This document shows positions 50,641 through 62,635 of a stretch of DNA of 64,000 bases, in pieces. The DNA is from Ixodes scapularis. Its lineage: Eukaryota; Arthropoda; Arachnida; Ixodida; Ixodidae. A program made the position numbers and the translations under genes. The stretch is from contig NW_024609846.1 of the NCBI RefSeq assembly GCF_016920785.2, positions 92,956,888 to 93,020,887 on the forward strand, read 5' to 3'. Below the pieces are notes generated by a model. The model had not been told where the DNA came from, made no database searches, and worked only from the letters and a program-made list of their open reading frames with translations. Each line of letters starts with the position of its first letter. Within the stretch, counting starts at the first letter, position 1.

Positions 50641-53034
50641 AAGCATTAACTGTCTCAAGGGGCGAGCCGACGTCATCAGCTTTGAAACCATGCAAAACGG
50701 CACCTTAATGAAACCACGCGCAAAGCTAGCCAACGGCACGTTTTGCACTTTGATCCCATTGGCTGGCGCGCGTCGACGAGGCTCCCATTGGCCGCTGCGC
50801 GTCAGTCTGTGTGGTGTCATCCTGACTGTATCACACTGTTGTGTTATCACTGATCACCGCGTTCTCTCGCCTCTTATCGGTTGTACGGCGCGTGGCAATA
50901 TATGCGGCGCACGGAATAAACCAAGGGGTTCGTACTGCTGGGAACTGCGTTGCTGTGTGTTCCTTCCTCGCGCCGCAAGGCACCCAACAGTTTGAACGAT
51001 CGCTCAGCCGATGGCGCTGAGTGTCCGCGAGGCAGCGGCTCCACCGTTTCACGCCCAAAGTCAGCGCGTTGTACGCCGCAGATTAAAGGGAGCGAAGAGC
51101 GGCGTGAGTGCTTTCGCATTCACAACTCATAAGAAGTGCTTAGGTGTACCTCGAGCCTTTTATTCTCGTCCCATTAGCAATGTGACCGCATGGTATAGTG
51201 AGTGTTCTTCGAGCGTTTGCTAAATTCCGTTTCAGCGTAACTTGGTAAAGGGCGGAAGTTACTGCCTCCGTAAACCAACCAGAAAAAAGTGAACGGAGTG
51301 AATTACGTGACAGTTCTCCATGGCGGGAGTGTGCACTCCAGTGGTGCGTTGTCACGTTCATCGTTCCGAGGCCCCGTTTGGTTCACAGGGGCCGTGGATT
51401 CGGCCTTTGTTGAAACGCATTCTAACCGGAGGGGAACACCTCGAGGCGCTTGCATAGTCGCTCGAGCATCAGAAAGCTTTCGTAGATCGTATTCGCCGTC
51501 CCGCAACGCTCTGCGCAACCCGCCCCACAAGATTCGGAACCCCGCAGCGAAGGGTATATCAGTATGCACCTAGCGCACTAGCAGCGTCTCCGTTGAGGAG
51601 AGCGCATGGAGGGAGAAAAACTGCACCTCCCTATTATTACCGGGTGACTTGGTCTGAATCGCATGAAACAGAGCCTTCGAGAACGTAGTAAAACGATGCT
51701 GCAGAGAGTTTTAGAAGATCCTTTGACGATGACTCCGATAAGGATACCCGATACCCCGCCGCCGCCTTTGCGCAAACATCGTATCGTTATCGGAGGTATC
51801 GGAACGAACTACCAAAACTCTCTAATAAGATACTCGCAACACGTTACCTCGTGCGCTATCCGTGACAGGAGAAGTTTAAGCCCTATTTTATAAAGTAGTT
51901 TGGGTCTGGGGGCATTTGGTTCCAAAGGAGAAGCGGCGATGGAGCATCTTGCGATAGTATAATATGCAATTAAGATATGTTTAACGCTGCTTTTTCTACA
52001 TAAAGTATTCCCACTAGAACGTTTTAGTTTATGCAATACCTTTTATTAATCTTTTGCAAACTTGGCGCTCGTGACAACACTTTCCCAAAATTGGAATCGC
52101 CCTAACTAGTGGCCAAAACGTTAGGAGGATCCAAGAAGAAAAAGAGTATATCCAACGCGGATCTTTTGTTTAAGGAACGGCATTCTTTGAGTTTTTGGGT
52201 GTACTTTTAGACGACCAAAACAATTCGATGTTTTATAATGTGTTATATGAGGCCGTTGTCTTAAAATTAATTTCTGGTCGTCTTTGCCTTTGATCGCATT
52301 TCTGATAGTATATTTCTACGACATGAAACCTAAATAAAAATAAAAAAAAAACAGAAATTTCCGTACAAAAAAAAAGGACAAGGATCTTGTTTGCGTGTGT
52401 GCGCGTCGGTCTTGACTTTCAAGGCAGCCAAGCATACATTTTAAACCTTTTATACCCCTAAGGGTGTAAACTATTTCAGAGACTCCCAGCCTCATGACAA
52501 CACCTTTTCAGCACCTTTATTTCGAGTAAAACACCCTTTTAGTTGCTAAATAGAGCGCTGTTGTATGAAACCCTTCACCTCTATTTTTATGGGTGTAAAA
52601 AGGGTATAGAAAGGTGTGCTGCTGGGGGCGGAGGAAGGGGTGCAAGTGAGCTTACACCCGATTCGAACAGCTTCAAGGAAGCTTGTTTTAGCGACTGTAT
52701 CGGATTAATGGTTGACCAGTGCTTCTGACTTGGAGATACATTGCTTGAAATTCGAGGTGTTACGCTTAATGAAAAATATCAACGAGAACACAGCAACGTC
52801 CTTGTGACCAATTCGTAATCACGAAGGCGGTCGCCTGCGATATGAGAGTCTTTCAATCGTCGAGTATATGGAGTGGGGGAGCAGTCGGGGTCGTGATTCC
52901 GGAATCGCGTAAACAGTTTCTATGCTGCAGTTATGGTTTCTGTGTGCGTGCAACTGTACGTGGTGCGCACGGCTTATAAACGCGTTGTTCATAAAAATGT
53001 CTCTGCTGTTAAGACTCGCCGGAACCCTGAAGCC
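50641..53034. other. Intron 1, no gene seen
   Basis: Frames of 60-101 codons between 50608 and 51573 overlap on both strands with no family match. ACCAAAACTCTCTAATAA at 51811 recurs as ACCAGAACTCTCTAATAA at 55672, hinting at a dispersed repeat. Repeated GGGTGTAAA/AACACCCTTTT words occur at 52440-52620. Confidence 0.45.
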
Positions 53035-53233
53035 GGGATCACACTGCTCATACATCATGCAAAAGACAGTCTGCTAACACGAGTCGCCGCAGTATCCGTG
53101 GTTCGAATGCCGCGTGCCAGGTTTTTCCTTGAGCTAATTGCCAGGCGGCATTCGAAGCACGGATCTCGCGGTGACTCGCGTTCGAACCTGTGTGCAGACT
53201 GCCTTTTGTATGGTGTATTACCAGTGTGACCAC
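53035..53233. mobile_element. Fold-back element, about 85-bp arms
   Basis: The left arm has ATCACACTG, AAAAGACAGTCTGC, CGAGTCGCCGC and ATCCGTGGTTCGAATGCCGC; the complement of the right arm (53140-53233) gives GTCACACTG, AAAAGGCAGTCTGC, CGAGTCACCGC and ATCCGTGCTTCGAATGCCGC. The loop is about 30 bp. The GGTTCGAATGCC word mimics a B box, but there is no A box. Confidence 0.9.
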
Positions 53234-53239
53234 GAGTTT

Positions 53240-53815
53240 AATATCGCGACTCCAGTTCACTCGAGGTGGCGCCACTGGTTTTCCAAGATGGCGGTTGTAG
53301 TGAGGGTCGGAGATGCGTGGCCGCGGCTGGGCCGTGCTGGGTGCTGGCTAGTGTGCTGGCTTCACTGAAAGACAAATTATTTTCTGCTTATACGAAGAAG
53401 CTAGGGTGTTATGAGGGCAGGTGGTCTCTTTATCCACAATACAAAGACGGTGTTTCGCGTACTATATACGTCAGAAGGCACATTATAATTCTTTAACGAA
53501 ACCGAAACTAACCTTTATTTTGGATTAATTTTGGATTCTTTTATAACTCAAAATGTGTCTCACAGCGTAATTATTGGGTTAAAGAAGTTGTTCGGGGAAA
53601 CTTTATTTTGTGACATACGCGCCCGATCCAGGCACTTCAAAATAGTTTGAAGAGTTTATTGTCCCTTTAATGTAACATGGAATACTGCATTTGTTGAAAA
53701 GATCATGTGCTGATATTTGTGCGTCCTCGCTGCCTTTTCTTGCTCAAATAATTGCCGTGTGAAATAATGCACTGCGGGCCTTTTAATGGGTTCTGGGGTA
53801 TTTAGATGAATGATA
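53240..53815. other. No gene seen
   Basis: No element ends or exon-like frames supported. Confidence 0.45.
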
Positions 53816-53823
53816 GCTTTCAC

Positions 53824-54731
53824 CAAGGATGGGCAGTATTTCAAATAGAAGTATTTGAAATACGTATTTCAAATACTTTGTGTATTTTGCATTTGTATTT
53901 AATTACAAATTGGGTAATGTATTTGACGTGTGTATTTAAATACTAAAACGTGGGTATTTCAAATACAATTGTAATTAAGTACAATTTTTGTGGGCGAAAA
54001 TACATCCCTCAAATTTATTGTCACTGTCCAGAGCAGGAAGAAAACTACGTTCTGCACCGAATACACTGTCTCTCAATCAAGCACAAGCGTTTAGTGACTT
54101 TGCGATTACGGTGCTAGTCCAGGGCAAGAATAGTGACGAAATCGGCGTTCACAGGCAGACTGGCTAAATAAGTGCCTGTGACAACTTGTGATGCTTTCCA
54201 GCCTGATTTCCATCCATATTTTTGCCTGGAACATTCTAAATGCGCGGGTCGTCCAGATTTTCGTAACTAGTATGAGTTGCAACAATAAAAAATTCTCTAG
54301 CTAGTGCTGCACGTCTTGGTCGTCTCGGTTCTTTGTTGGTCTATACCAAAATGTAATAGACAAAAAAAAGCTGCTTGAAGCTCTGTACTTTTTTCACCTA
54401 TTACGTCCAAGGTGATTACATTTTTTTTTTTTGTGATTATATTTCTATTACGTTACTAGAGCCTCGCACACTAGCTCTCGAGTGTGCGATGGAAAAGTAA
54501 AATGAGATACCCAGAAACCCGTTGCAGGTGCCCTGAAGTCGCTGACGCAAATTTTGAGGAATGTATTTGGAAAAGTATTTGGAGGAGACTAAATACATTT
54601 GGTTGTATTTGTATCTTGTACTTAAATGCTTTTTTCGGAAATGTAATTAGATTTGTAATTAAATAAATTTTTGACGAAGTATTTTGTATTTGTATTTCGA
54701 TACATATTTGCATGTATTTTGCCCATCCCTG
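53824..54731. mobile_element. hAT element, 908 bp, perfect 8-bp target duplication
   Basis: Left terminus CAAGGATGGGCA, right terminus TGCCCATCCCTG, matching at 11 of 12 positions. GCTTTCAC occurs exactly at 53816-53823 and 54732-54739. Subterminal zones are rich in GTATTTGAAATAC-type words. No transposase frame is present, so it is non-autonomous. Confidence 0.96.
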
Positions 54732-54739
54732 GCTTTCAC

Positions 54740-56255
54740 ATTACTACCAGTACAAGAACAACAGAATATGTAAACAAAAAGTTTACATTAAGAAACGCTG
54801 TTCTTACAACAAAAACCCAAACACGGAATATGAGCTGAAGTGTGTGTGTGTTTTTAAAGCAACGCGTGTCGCATAGGACCTCATATTACATCCAGTGTGT
54901 GACGGTTTGTCTATCATGATATCAATGTCAGTTTTTCAATGATAAGAAGAAAACAAAATGAGACCTTTCTGGAAAGACTATTATGGTTAAATGGCGTATT
55001 TTTGTGATCGTGACGTTTATTGGGGCCTACATTGTAGAAATTATTATTTATAATAATAATAAAATTAAGATATCTTAATACGTAGTTCTTCAAGCTCTAA
55101 AATAATTTGTTGCTTATGATTAAGTTCAAACCCGCGAACAATTATGACAACCAAAAGTGTGCAAATTATCATCACTGATGCCAATTGCAGCATTTTAATT
55201 AACCAGTTATAAAATAAAAATAGTGTAAAATCAATTAAAACATCTGAGCTAATCTGTAAAATTGCATTAATTGTGGGTAAAGCATATGTGCTATCAAAGT
55301 CGCGACTTTTGACAATAGGCAAAACTTCCAAAGTCGTCGCGAATATCCTCCCAAACCCTAGAACATTTAGTTTGTTTAATTTTTACGCGCCGTCGTTTTG
55401 CCAGAGTCAGCCTTTCCAGTTCGAAGGAAAGCCTACCTGCTTGGACGTCTGCTCACTGCAGCTCACTTTGTAGGCGTTGGAAGCCGGTCAAACAGTAGTG
55501 TGTTTCAGTATGGCGTATAGGAGCCAACGCTAGCGCTGTGTGTTCCACACTGCGCGTGCGCAGAGCCCATAATTGAGGTCTTGGATTGGCGCATGGCGAT
55601 GACGCGCATGCGCAACGTGGAGCACAACTCTCACGCAAACGCACGGGCTTGCGTTTGCTCCTACACGCAATACCAGAACTCTCTAATAAAGTATGCAATC
55701 CCACACCGGCTGCAGCACTACGTTGGGACAGTTAACCGCGGGAAGGCGGGCAAAGAGCTGGGGCGGTTTTCTCGAAGCGATGGTAAACCCATTTTGGTGA
55801 ACCACGGTGCCTAGGACGGGAAAAGTACCTAGTTACTGTTATAAACGGCTGGATATAGAAGAACAATAAGTATTTTTGATTGGGCAATAAGATGCGCCAT
55901 CTATCGGTGAAAAAAGCCAGTCGTTTTGTTTATCCTCTTTTTCCGCTGGTTGTCATCGATCTAGTATGGTATTTTGAGTCAAAATATAGTAATGTTGTAC
56001 TTGAAGACCAATTTATTTGCTTCCGATGGTACGAAGAAATTTTAGCTACTATGCTAGAGTTTGTCGACGAATATTCGAAAATGTAACAAACTTTTCCTTC
56101 AATATGTTTCGCCATAAACAACGCATAACTTTCCCGTGTTTCTTCCAGTCTGGCAACGCCGGTGCTGTAGTCTCGTTTTCGTTCCTTGCGACGGACGTTT
56201 CTGCGATTCCTGCTGATCTGAACTGTTTGCCCTCTCTTCCGTTTGCCCAACCGAT
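54740..56255. other. Intron 1, no supported gene
   Basis: An 88-codon minus-strand frame (55065-55331) has a hydrophobic stretch (LIKMLQLASVMIICTLLVVI) and a charged tail, but it sits in AT-rich DNA and matches no family I know. A GC-rich patch at 55510-55680 contains loosely mirrored GCGCATGCGCA words. Confidence 0.4.
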
Positions 56256-56260
56256 TCACC

Positions 56261-56289
56261 GGTGACGAGAAGCTAAGCTTCTCGTCACC
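56261..56289. repeat. Perfect palindrome, 14-bp arms, 1-nt centre
   Basis: GGTGACGAGAAGCT, A, then the exact complement of the arm. It stands alone, without wider symmetry. Confidence 0.97.
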
Positions 56290-58545
56290 GTTGAATTGCT
56301 GGCCACCGGGGATATGTAGAAACCTCAATGCTGTCGGCATACTGTCGGCGCACTGTGAACAAAAAAACAGTACAATGTCTCAGCTGTTCACCCCGAACGA
56401 AGACTTTATTGAGGATAACCCTTTTTCTCCGCAAAGTAATCGCTGCTCACGAGTTGGCGTGCATAGTGTAACAAATTAAACGTCTTAGTATAAATATGCA
56501 CCAACACTCGTTCGCAAAACATTTTTTTTACTCACCGTAAAAACACTTGCAAGGCTTATGTACCGTCACGTCTTGGATCCCGGACTGCTGAAGAGTGATG
56601 ATGCGTTCGCGGAATGCTGCCGTCGTTTAGTTTAGTAGTCCCTCTGAACTATCGCTTTGCTTGACGTGGTAATAGGTTGATGGTGAGTCATTAATATAAC
56701 AGCCAGATCGAAATGAATGTTCAGCAGAACCAAGCAGAACTATTAGCCCTCATTAAGCGACGCCGCGGCCATTTTGCTTCTAGTTACTGCTCCTCCCTCG
56801 GCGCCCCTGCTCTCCCAGTCACGTGACCTGGAATTTCCCCTTTTAGGGACAATAGTTAACTTTAAACCACGGTTCGCGTTCGAGAAAACGGGCCCTGGAG
56901 GTGGGAATACACTACTCCAATATTTACGAGTCTTTAGCCCAGCGTGCGATCTCCTCAGCCCAGCAGGTGCACGTTCGTCGCTTCGGAAAGCGAGCAAATC
57001 ACGCGCCATACGCACGAACGCTGAAAATGAAAGCGGCCAGCCCTTAAAAAAAAATAATTATTAACTTGCTACAAAATTTCTTAAGAAAACAGTGTATATA
57101 CGGGCTACAGATATTCTGAAGAAAATGTATTCGTCTTTCTATCCACTGTCGCTTTTGTAGGCTTTCTATAGACCTTAGCGTATAGAGTTTGGATATACAT
57201 TTTATTGAAATCGTATAAAAAAACAGAGAGAAATCTTAGCAACGTTTCTATCCTCTTTCCAACAACAAAGAATCAGTTCTTCGCAAAAAAAAAAAAAAAA
57301 TTGAAATTTGGAATATTAATTTTACGTTTGTTACGATACATTCCTGGAAACACGGACTCGCCATTTGCCGTGTGCACTGTGGCCATCAAGTAAGAGGAGC
57401 TAAATAGACTTTCTCGGTCAGCGATAGTTTTCTAAAAGTTGTTTCATTCTGGTTGACAGCCTGTGCGACAGGGTACAGATGAACAGCGGGAGAAGCCTGC
57501 ACACAAAGAACTGATCTACAGAAAGGTCATGCCTGACGCGTCGTAATAATTGGCATCTATCAAAAAGAAGCAACCATGCCAGATACCTGAAAGCTTGGGG
57601 TGAAGGTGATTCTTCGTGCGCAGTTTCTATGCAGTTTTATTTTGTTTGCGCAAGATCCGAACGCTAACAGTCGCCTGACGGAGGAAGCTTTTTTCTGCGG
57701 TCTCGACTGGTGCTAGTGCAGAATGGATCAGTAATACCAGCCTAATAGACCACCACAAAATGAATGAGGTTCGTCTGTTACATTTTTGGCGGTAAGTACG
57801 TATTGCACTTCTAAATTGCATTATGTAATCTTTTCACGTTTGTATGAAAAAAAAAAATGAAGGCTGCTTCTGAAAAGGTTGTTTTATTTCAAGTGGTGCA
57901 TATCGGGAATCGCTGCTCTTTTTTAGTGATTGTCCTGATCTTTTGAAGTACAGTTGTGCTTGAAACAAGTCGTCGCAATAACAGTTATAACCACCAAAAT
58001 ACACCGAGCAAGAAGTGTATTAAAAACAGCCTCCACAAGGCAGGGCGGAGGTCCTATTTGAAATAGACCAACGAATATACAGCTAGGGAGGAAATGGTCA
58101 GAGAGATTCCAGCGTACAGAACACTTCGGCACGCTCTATGTCTCGTGCCTTGTAATCTGACACATTTTAGCTGACGTGCAATAGGTTGGATATAAATTAT
58201 GAAGCAAATCGCGAAACAAATCGTAAAACGCTATTTTTCCTGCCGCTCTGTCCGGCTCTGTTGACCTTTCTTTGCCATGCTTCTTTCTTGCGGGAAGACA
58301 TAATATCCGAGGCCTTTTTGCCTGCTGCTGTTATTATAGCTCCGTGACATACAACATGTAAAGCCAACGATTGAAAACCATGAGTAAACACCTGGCAAAA
58401 TGTCTCGTGCTAACCCGAAAACTTCCAAACGCCGGGCGCGCATCGACGCGGCCGGAAAACTGGGGAGAACTACAAGTACCAGGATGCACCGGGGCAGCGG
58501 TGGCGTCGCGCAGCTCCTGGTGAGATCGGTCTATTGTGATCCCTC
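56290..58545. other. Intron 1, no gene seen; shared repeat piece
   Basis: 56937-57042 is the partner of the repeat at 27138-27256. A tract at 57285-57300. No exon signals are supported in the rest. Confidence 0.5.
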
Positions 58546-58549
58546 AACA

Positions 58550-59050
58550 TTCTGTCGCGTCAGCGTTTTGGCGCGCCGTGGCGGCCGCGCTGGCGTAGCG
58601 AGAGGTGGCACTGCTTACCACTGTGAGTGGCTTCCTCCTCTCCCCCTTTGGGGCGATTTCCGTAACGAACCCCCGCACAAAGGAGATCGACGTGTCGCTC
58701 CTTGATTGGCCACTTCGCCCCCGCCGTTATCTTAAAACCAGCGGACAGCAGTATCTCCGCTCTCCTCTTCCTGGGATTCGGCGGCGGCGACAACGGGGAA
58801 CCGTCCGGCGCACCGGTGAGCGTTTACCCCGTCCTTTGTACCTTTGTGAACTACCGTTCGGCCGTGGGCGATCTCCACACCGACGGCGTTCACCAGCTTA
58901 TAGCCGCTGTGTTCTTGTTCTTTGTTTCATTGTAATTAAACAGAGTTTATCACCATTACCAACGTGACTGGCGTCTGTTTGCGCTCAACGAGCAGCATGC
59001 CACGCGAGTACGAACCCGCTTCGCGGTAGAGCGTCCCGCCACGAACGTGG
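58550..59050 (+). other. Promoter-like / possible solo LTR, weak
   Basis: A GC-rich segment starting TGTCGCGTCAGCG has a TTAAAA box (58730), a downstream AATTAAAC signal (58933) and no coding sense, the layout of an LTR. No TG...CA pairing of ends or target duplication could be established. Confidence 0.2.
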
Positions 59051-59059
59051 TACTCCCAA

Positions 59060-60140
59060 ATGCAGTGGCCCCAAGGAGAACAACAGCACATATGCAGACG
59101 TCACAAATACGCACGCCACGGAGCACTCATAACAGTAATTCGGTAGTGTTCACTACACTTGAAAGGCAATCCTTGAACGAGCACCATCCCGGAAGATAAA
59201 AAGATTACAAGTATGCTGCTTTTTTTTTTTCGCTTATAATATGCTATACGAAATGTGTTTCATGAGGGTTTGTTAGCTACATCTCCAGCTACAAATCAGT
59301 GCAAGACGCGATAATTATTTGTCACGGTTCAAAAAAGCAGCCTCCGGGGGTAGGCTCAAACTGGGTGTTACGCCGGTTCTCCGCACTGCATCTTCGATAT
59401 TAGTCTATAGAAATTCTATAGAAATATGGTGACAGGAAGTTTATCCACACGTGGTTATAGAAGTTTGATAGCAGTCCGATCGCCTGTATACTCAAGACTT
59501 CGGTTGAAAAAAAGAAGTCTATAGAAAGCCTATTGAAAATTGTCGATACGACGTAAGTGCGCGCAGCAGCACCAAGAAGTGCAACGTCACGGCGCTCGTC
59601 GGTTTTACGCGTTTGCCATCACCGTGAATGCGTCGTGATTCGTGCTTATTATTTTTTTTTTTTTCAGTGCGTGATTCGAACGCACAAAGACGACGAGCTC
59701 CATGGTGCTGCACTTTTGGTGCTGCTTGACTGTTTCCACCGGGCGTCGGCTTCGCTGGGACTTGGAGTGAAACGGAGTATGGGAACCGATATTCGTTGCC
59801 TGTACGGCGTTACGTTCTGCCGATGAGATGGAGCTTCGCAGACTGAAAGCTACGACTTGTCTGCCAGCTCTGACAGACTGACAGCAAGACGAACCTGTCA
59901 GTCTGTTGCAAAACAAAGGGAGGAGGTATCGCCTCCCAACGCCCAGCTCTAGTTTCAACCTTCCACAAAAGTACGCAGAAATGCCGCAGACAAAAAAAAA
60001 ATAATATGAAAAAAAAAATATTACGAGCATCTACGGCGCAAAACAGAGAACTGCCACACACTCGGGTGTTTTCCTTTAAATCTGTTTTGAATGGGCGCTG
60101 TATACGAACACGTTCGGTTTTTGTTTATCGGACTTTCTTA
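59060..60140. other. Intron 1, no gene seen
   Basis: T tracts at 59220-59230 and 59649-59664; A-rich at 59991-60020. The rest is unassigned. Confidence 0.45.
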
Positions 60141-60142
60141 AT

Positions 60143-60320
60143 CGACTCGTTCACACACTTGCGTTTCACTAAGACCGACTGAGACAAGACCGGTTTTTAA
60201 ACATCTTGGGACGGCTTACACCCGCTGCGCTGCTGCCGCGCTGGTCGTAAGCTGTCAAGAAAGGCATAAAAAGCGTTTTAACCTCTCCGGTCTTAAGAAA
60301 TCGCAAGAGTGTGAACGGGC
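60143..60320. mobile_element. Harbinger-like MITE, degraded
   Basis: Left CGACTCGTTCACACACTTGC; complement of the right end GGGCCCGTTCACACTCTTGC followed by G(C/A)(G/T)TTTC in both. The ends match the MITE at 30635-31024, but a TTA duplication is not visible. Confidence 0.5.
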
Positions 60321-60671
60321 CCCTGCCTGCAGCTCGCGACCGTTGCCTTTCGCAGTGCTTTGGATGCGCACGCGCAAGGTGCACGAGACGGCGAAGCGTT
60401 GTCGAAGCTTTACAAGTGGCGCGGCCATCTTTTTTTGCCCAGACATCGGCCAGACGGGGCGACGCATTAATGATCGAGCACGGGAGCACGCACCATCGGT
60501 AGAAAATAAATATCACTCGCATTTGCCGATGCACTGCAACATTTGTGGCTGTATTCCGCCATTTCATCAGATAAGGACTCGCGGGAGAAGACGTAAAACT
60601 GTTGCTCAAAAACTTTTAAAAATGTTTTTATTAAAAAAAATATACGGGAAGATCTATTGGAGGGCCTTTCG

Positions 60672-60876
60672 GGAATGCGTTAGCATGACCCTTGAAAACG
60701 CCGCACACGTCCCTTTTGGGAAACGCTAACGCTGACCCTTCACTTTTTTCTTGTGACTTTCCCTTTTGCTTGCTCTTTTTTTTTTTTTTTGCTGCCTCTT
60801 TTTTGTTTTGTTACGCGGTCAGTGTTAGCGTTTCCCAAAGGGGGACCCGTGTGTTTCTCAAGGGTCATACTAACGG
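60672..60876. mobile_element. Fold-back element, about 60-bp arms
   Basis: GCGTTAGCATGACCCTTGA, ACACGTCCC and TTGGGAAACGCTAACGCTGA at the left; the right arm is their near complement (60817-60876). The loop of about 85 bp is T-rich. No target duplication found. Confidence 0.9.
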
Positions 60877-61196
60877 ATTCCACCAAAATCCACCAGTGGA
60901 TCTTCCTGTAATTTTTTTCGCCCCCTTTTTTGTACTGTGTCTGTCAGAGTACGTCGACGCCCCTGGATACGGTCATCCATATCACTCGTCGAAAGCACCA
61001 CATTTATACCACTCGTGGACGGAACCGCGTACATATCACTCGTCGAGTGAACCGTATCCAACGTTTTCACTACACACACGCATCATAGCCCACGCACCGC
61101 CAGTACGGAAACCCAGAGCGAAGAACAACCGGCGACGGCAGAGTGGCAACATAGCACGCCCGCATTCCACCGCGCCGCGGCGCGCGCCTCCTAGAT

Positions 61197-61380
61197 AACA
61201 AAGCCGTAGTGCTGAATGAGATGGCGTCATCGGAGAAGGCCAACGCTAGGCACAGATCAACGTTCCGCTCAAACTTGACTTGAAGCCGAGCGCTGACGCA
61301 GCACTCGTTTTTCAATCTGTGTCCAGGGTTGTCCTTCTCTGATTGGGCCATCTCATTCAGCACTACGGCTTTGTTCTCTA
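61197..61380. mobile_element. Fold-back element, about 45-bp arms
   Basis: AACAAAGCCGTAGTGCTGAA then TGAGATGGC at the left is exactly mirrored at 61340-61378. Outer GCCTCCTAG/complement GCCTAG words extend the symmetry slightly. Confidence 0.92.
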
Positions 61381-61454
61381 GGCGGTGTTGCGCGGCGCCT
61401 CCTCCTCTCTGGCTCCGCGCCAGCTGTGCGCGTGACTTTGCCGAAAACGAAAGA

Positions 61455-61615
61455 GCTTGTTTTGACGAAAACTCGGCGGTGTCGGTCAGTTTGTCAGCGC
61501 AGGGGAGAGAGGGAAAAGTCGAAGCGTGCTCGCGTCAGCGCTTCCGACCAATGGGAGCGTCGGACGCGACAACTGACAAACGAAAGACATCGTCAGGTTT
61601 TCGTCAAAGCAAGCG
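61455..61615. mobile_element. Imperfect fold-back, TTTTGACGAAAAC arms
   Basis: GCTTGTTTTGACGAAAAC with GGTCAGTTTGTCAG at the left; the complement of the right arm gives GCTTGCTTTGACGAAAAC with CGTTTGTCAGTTG. The centre contains CCAATGGGAGCGTCGG. Arms are about 50 bp and more diverged than in the neighbouring element. Confidence 0.75.
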
Positions 61616-61619
61616 TTAA

Positions 61620-62635
61620 AACAAAAGTGGCGCTGCACGTGTCAGTGACACGTCAATTGTCCTTTATGGAAGTGAATTTCAATTTTTGCATGATCGGATA
61701 CCGACTATATAGCTATATCTGTTGCCGCTTTGCGTATGTGTATATGCTTTGCTTTTTTCCTGAGTAAAAACAGTTGGAAGTTAGCGTTTGTCATGTTTAC
61801 TTTGTGTCCCCGTCTTTTTTGCTGTTTCTCTCTTGCTCCTCCTCTTTCTATATATATACATATATTATCGTAAGTATATTTGCACATTTCACGACGACTC
61901 TTTTAAACCAGTCTTGATTTTGGTTAATTCAATGATTAATCACGCGTTTTTTTTTTTTTGTTAATATTATTTGCGAAACCAGTGGTATATATTTTTCTTT
62001 TTTTTAATTTTCAAAACTCGAAGAGGGTTTTCCATCCACGTTTCGCACTACATTTTTTTTGGTCGAAGTCTTCGTTCCGTTCACTACTATTTGCAGTTCT
62101 CATGAAAATAGAAAGTATAGCTTTAACTTAAGTGTATCTGCACGTAGGCACATCCTTCAATGAGTATCTAGGTACGTACCTGAGGCGCGTCTTACCTGAG
62201 TAACTGTATCTTAGATACTCTGCTCAATTAACTTTTACAACCCTGGCAGTGAGCATGGCGTTTCACCGTGCTCCAATGCATAAAAACAACTTTTTTTTTT
62301 TAAGTTTGAACGATAGTAAGTATATTTTAAGCGTCGTCACCTGCCGAGTTTCATCCTTAAATGGCAGCGATTGGTTCTCCCAAGTGATTTGAGGAAGAGT
62401 CACTTCATATTTCTCAGGGTCAATTCAAGAAAGGCAAGATGTGGCTAGATACTCTATATATGTGGCGAGCCTCGCACATAGTTCCCCAGCCAATGCGAGT
62501 ACGGAATCAGCCGATTAGGACAGCGAAAGAACGAATCACAAAGCAAGAGGAGTGAGCATTAATTATGACAGTGTGTCGGGTGCGGGAAGCAGCGATCAAT
62601 CGACGCGCGCATCAGCCACCAAAGATGGCACTCAC
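61620..62635. other. Intron 1 start, no gene seen
   Basis: AT-rich with T tracts (61949-61962, 62290-62301). No element ends are supported. Confidence 0.5.

Noticed and set aside
55065..55331. Small membrane-protein gene
   Set aside because: AT-rich DNA easily yields hydrophobic frames; no homologue recognised, no promoter or splice evidence.
58550..59050. Solo LTR
   Set aside because: Layout is LTR-like but neither TG...CA ends nor a target duplication could be shown; kept only as a weak feature.
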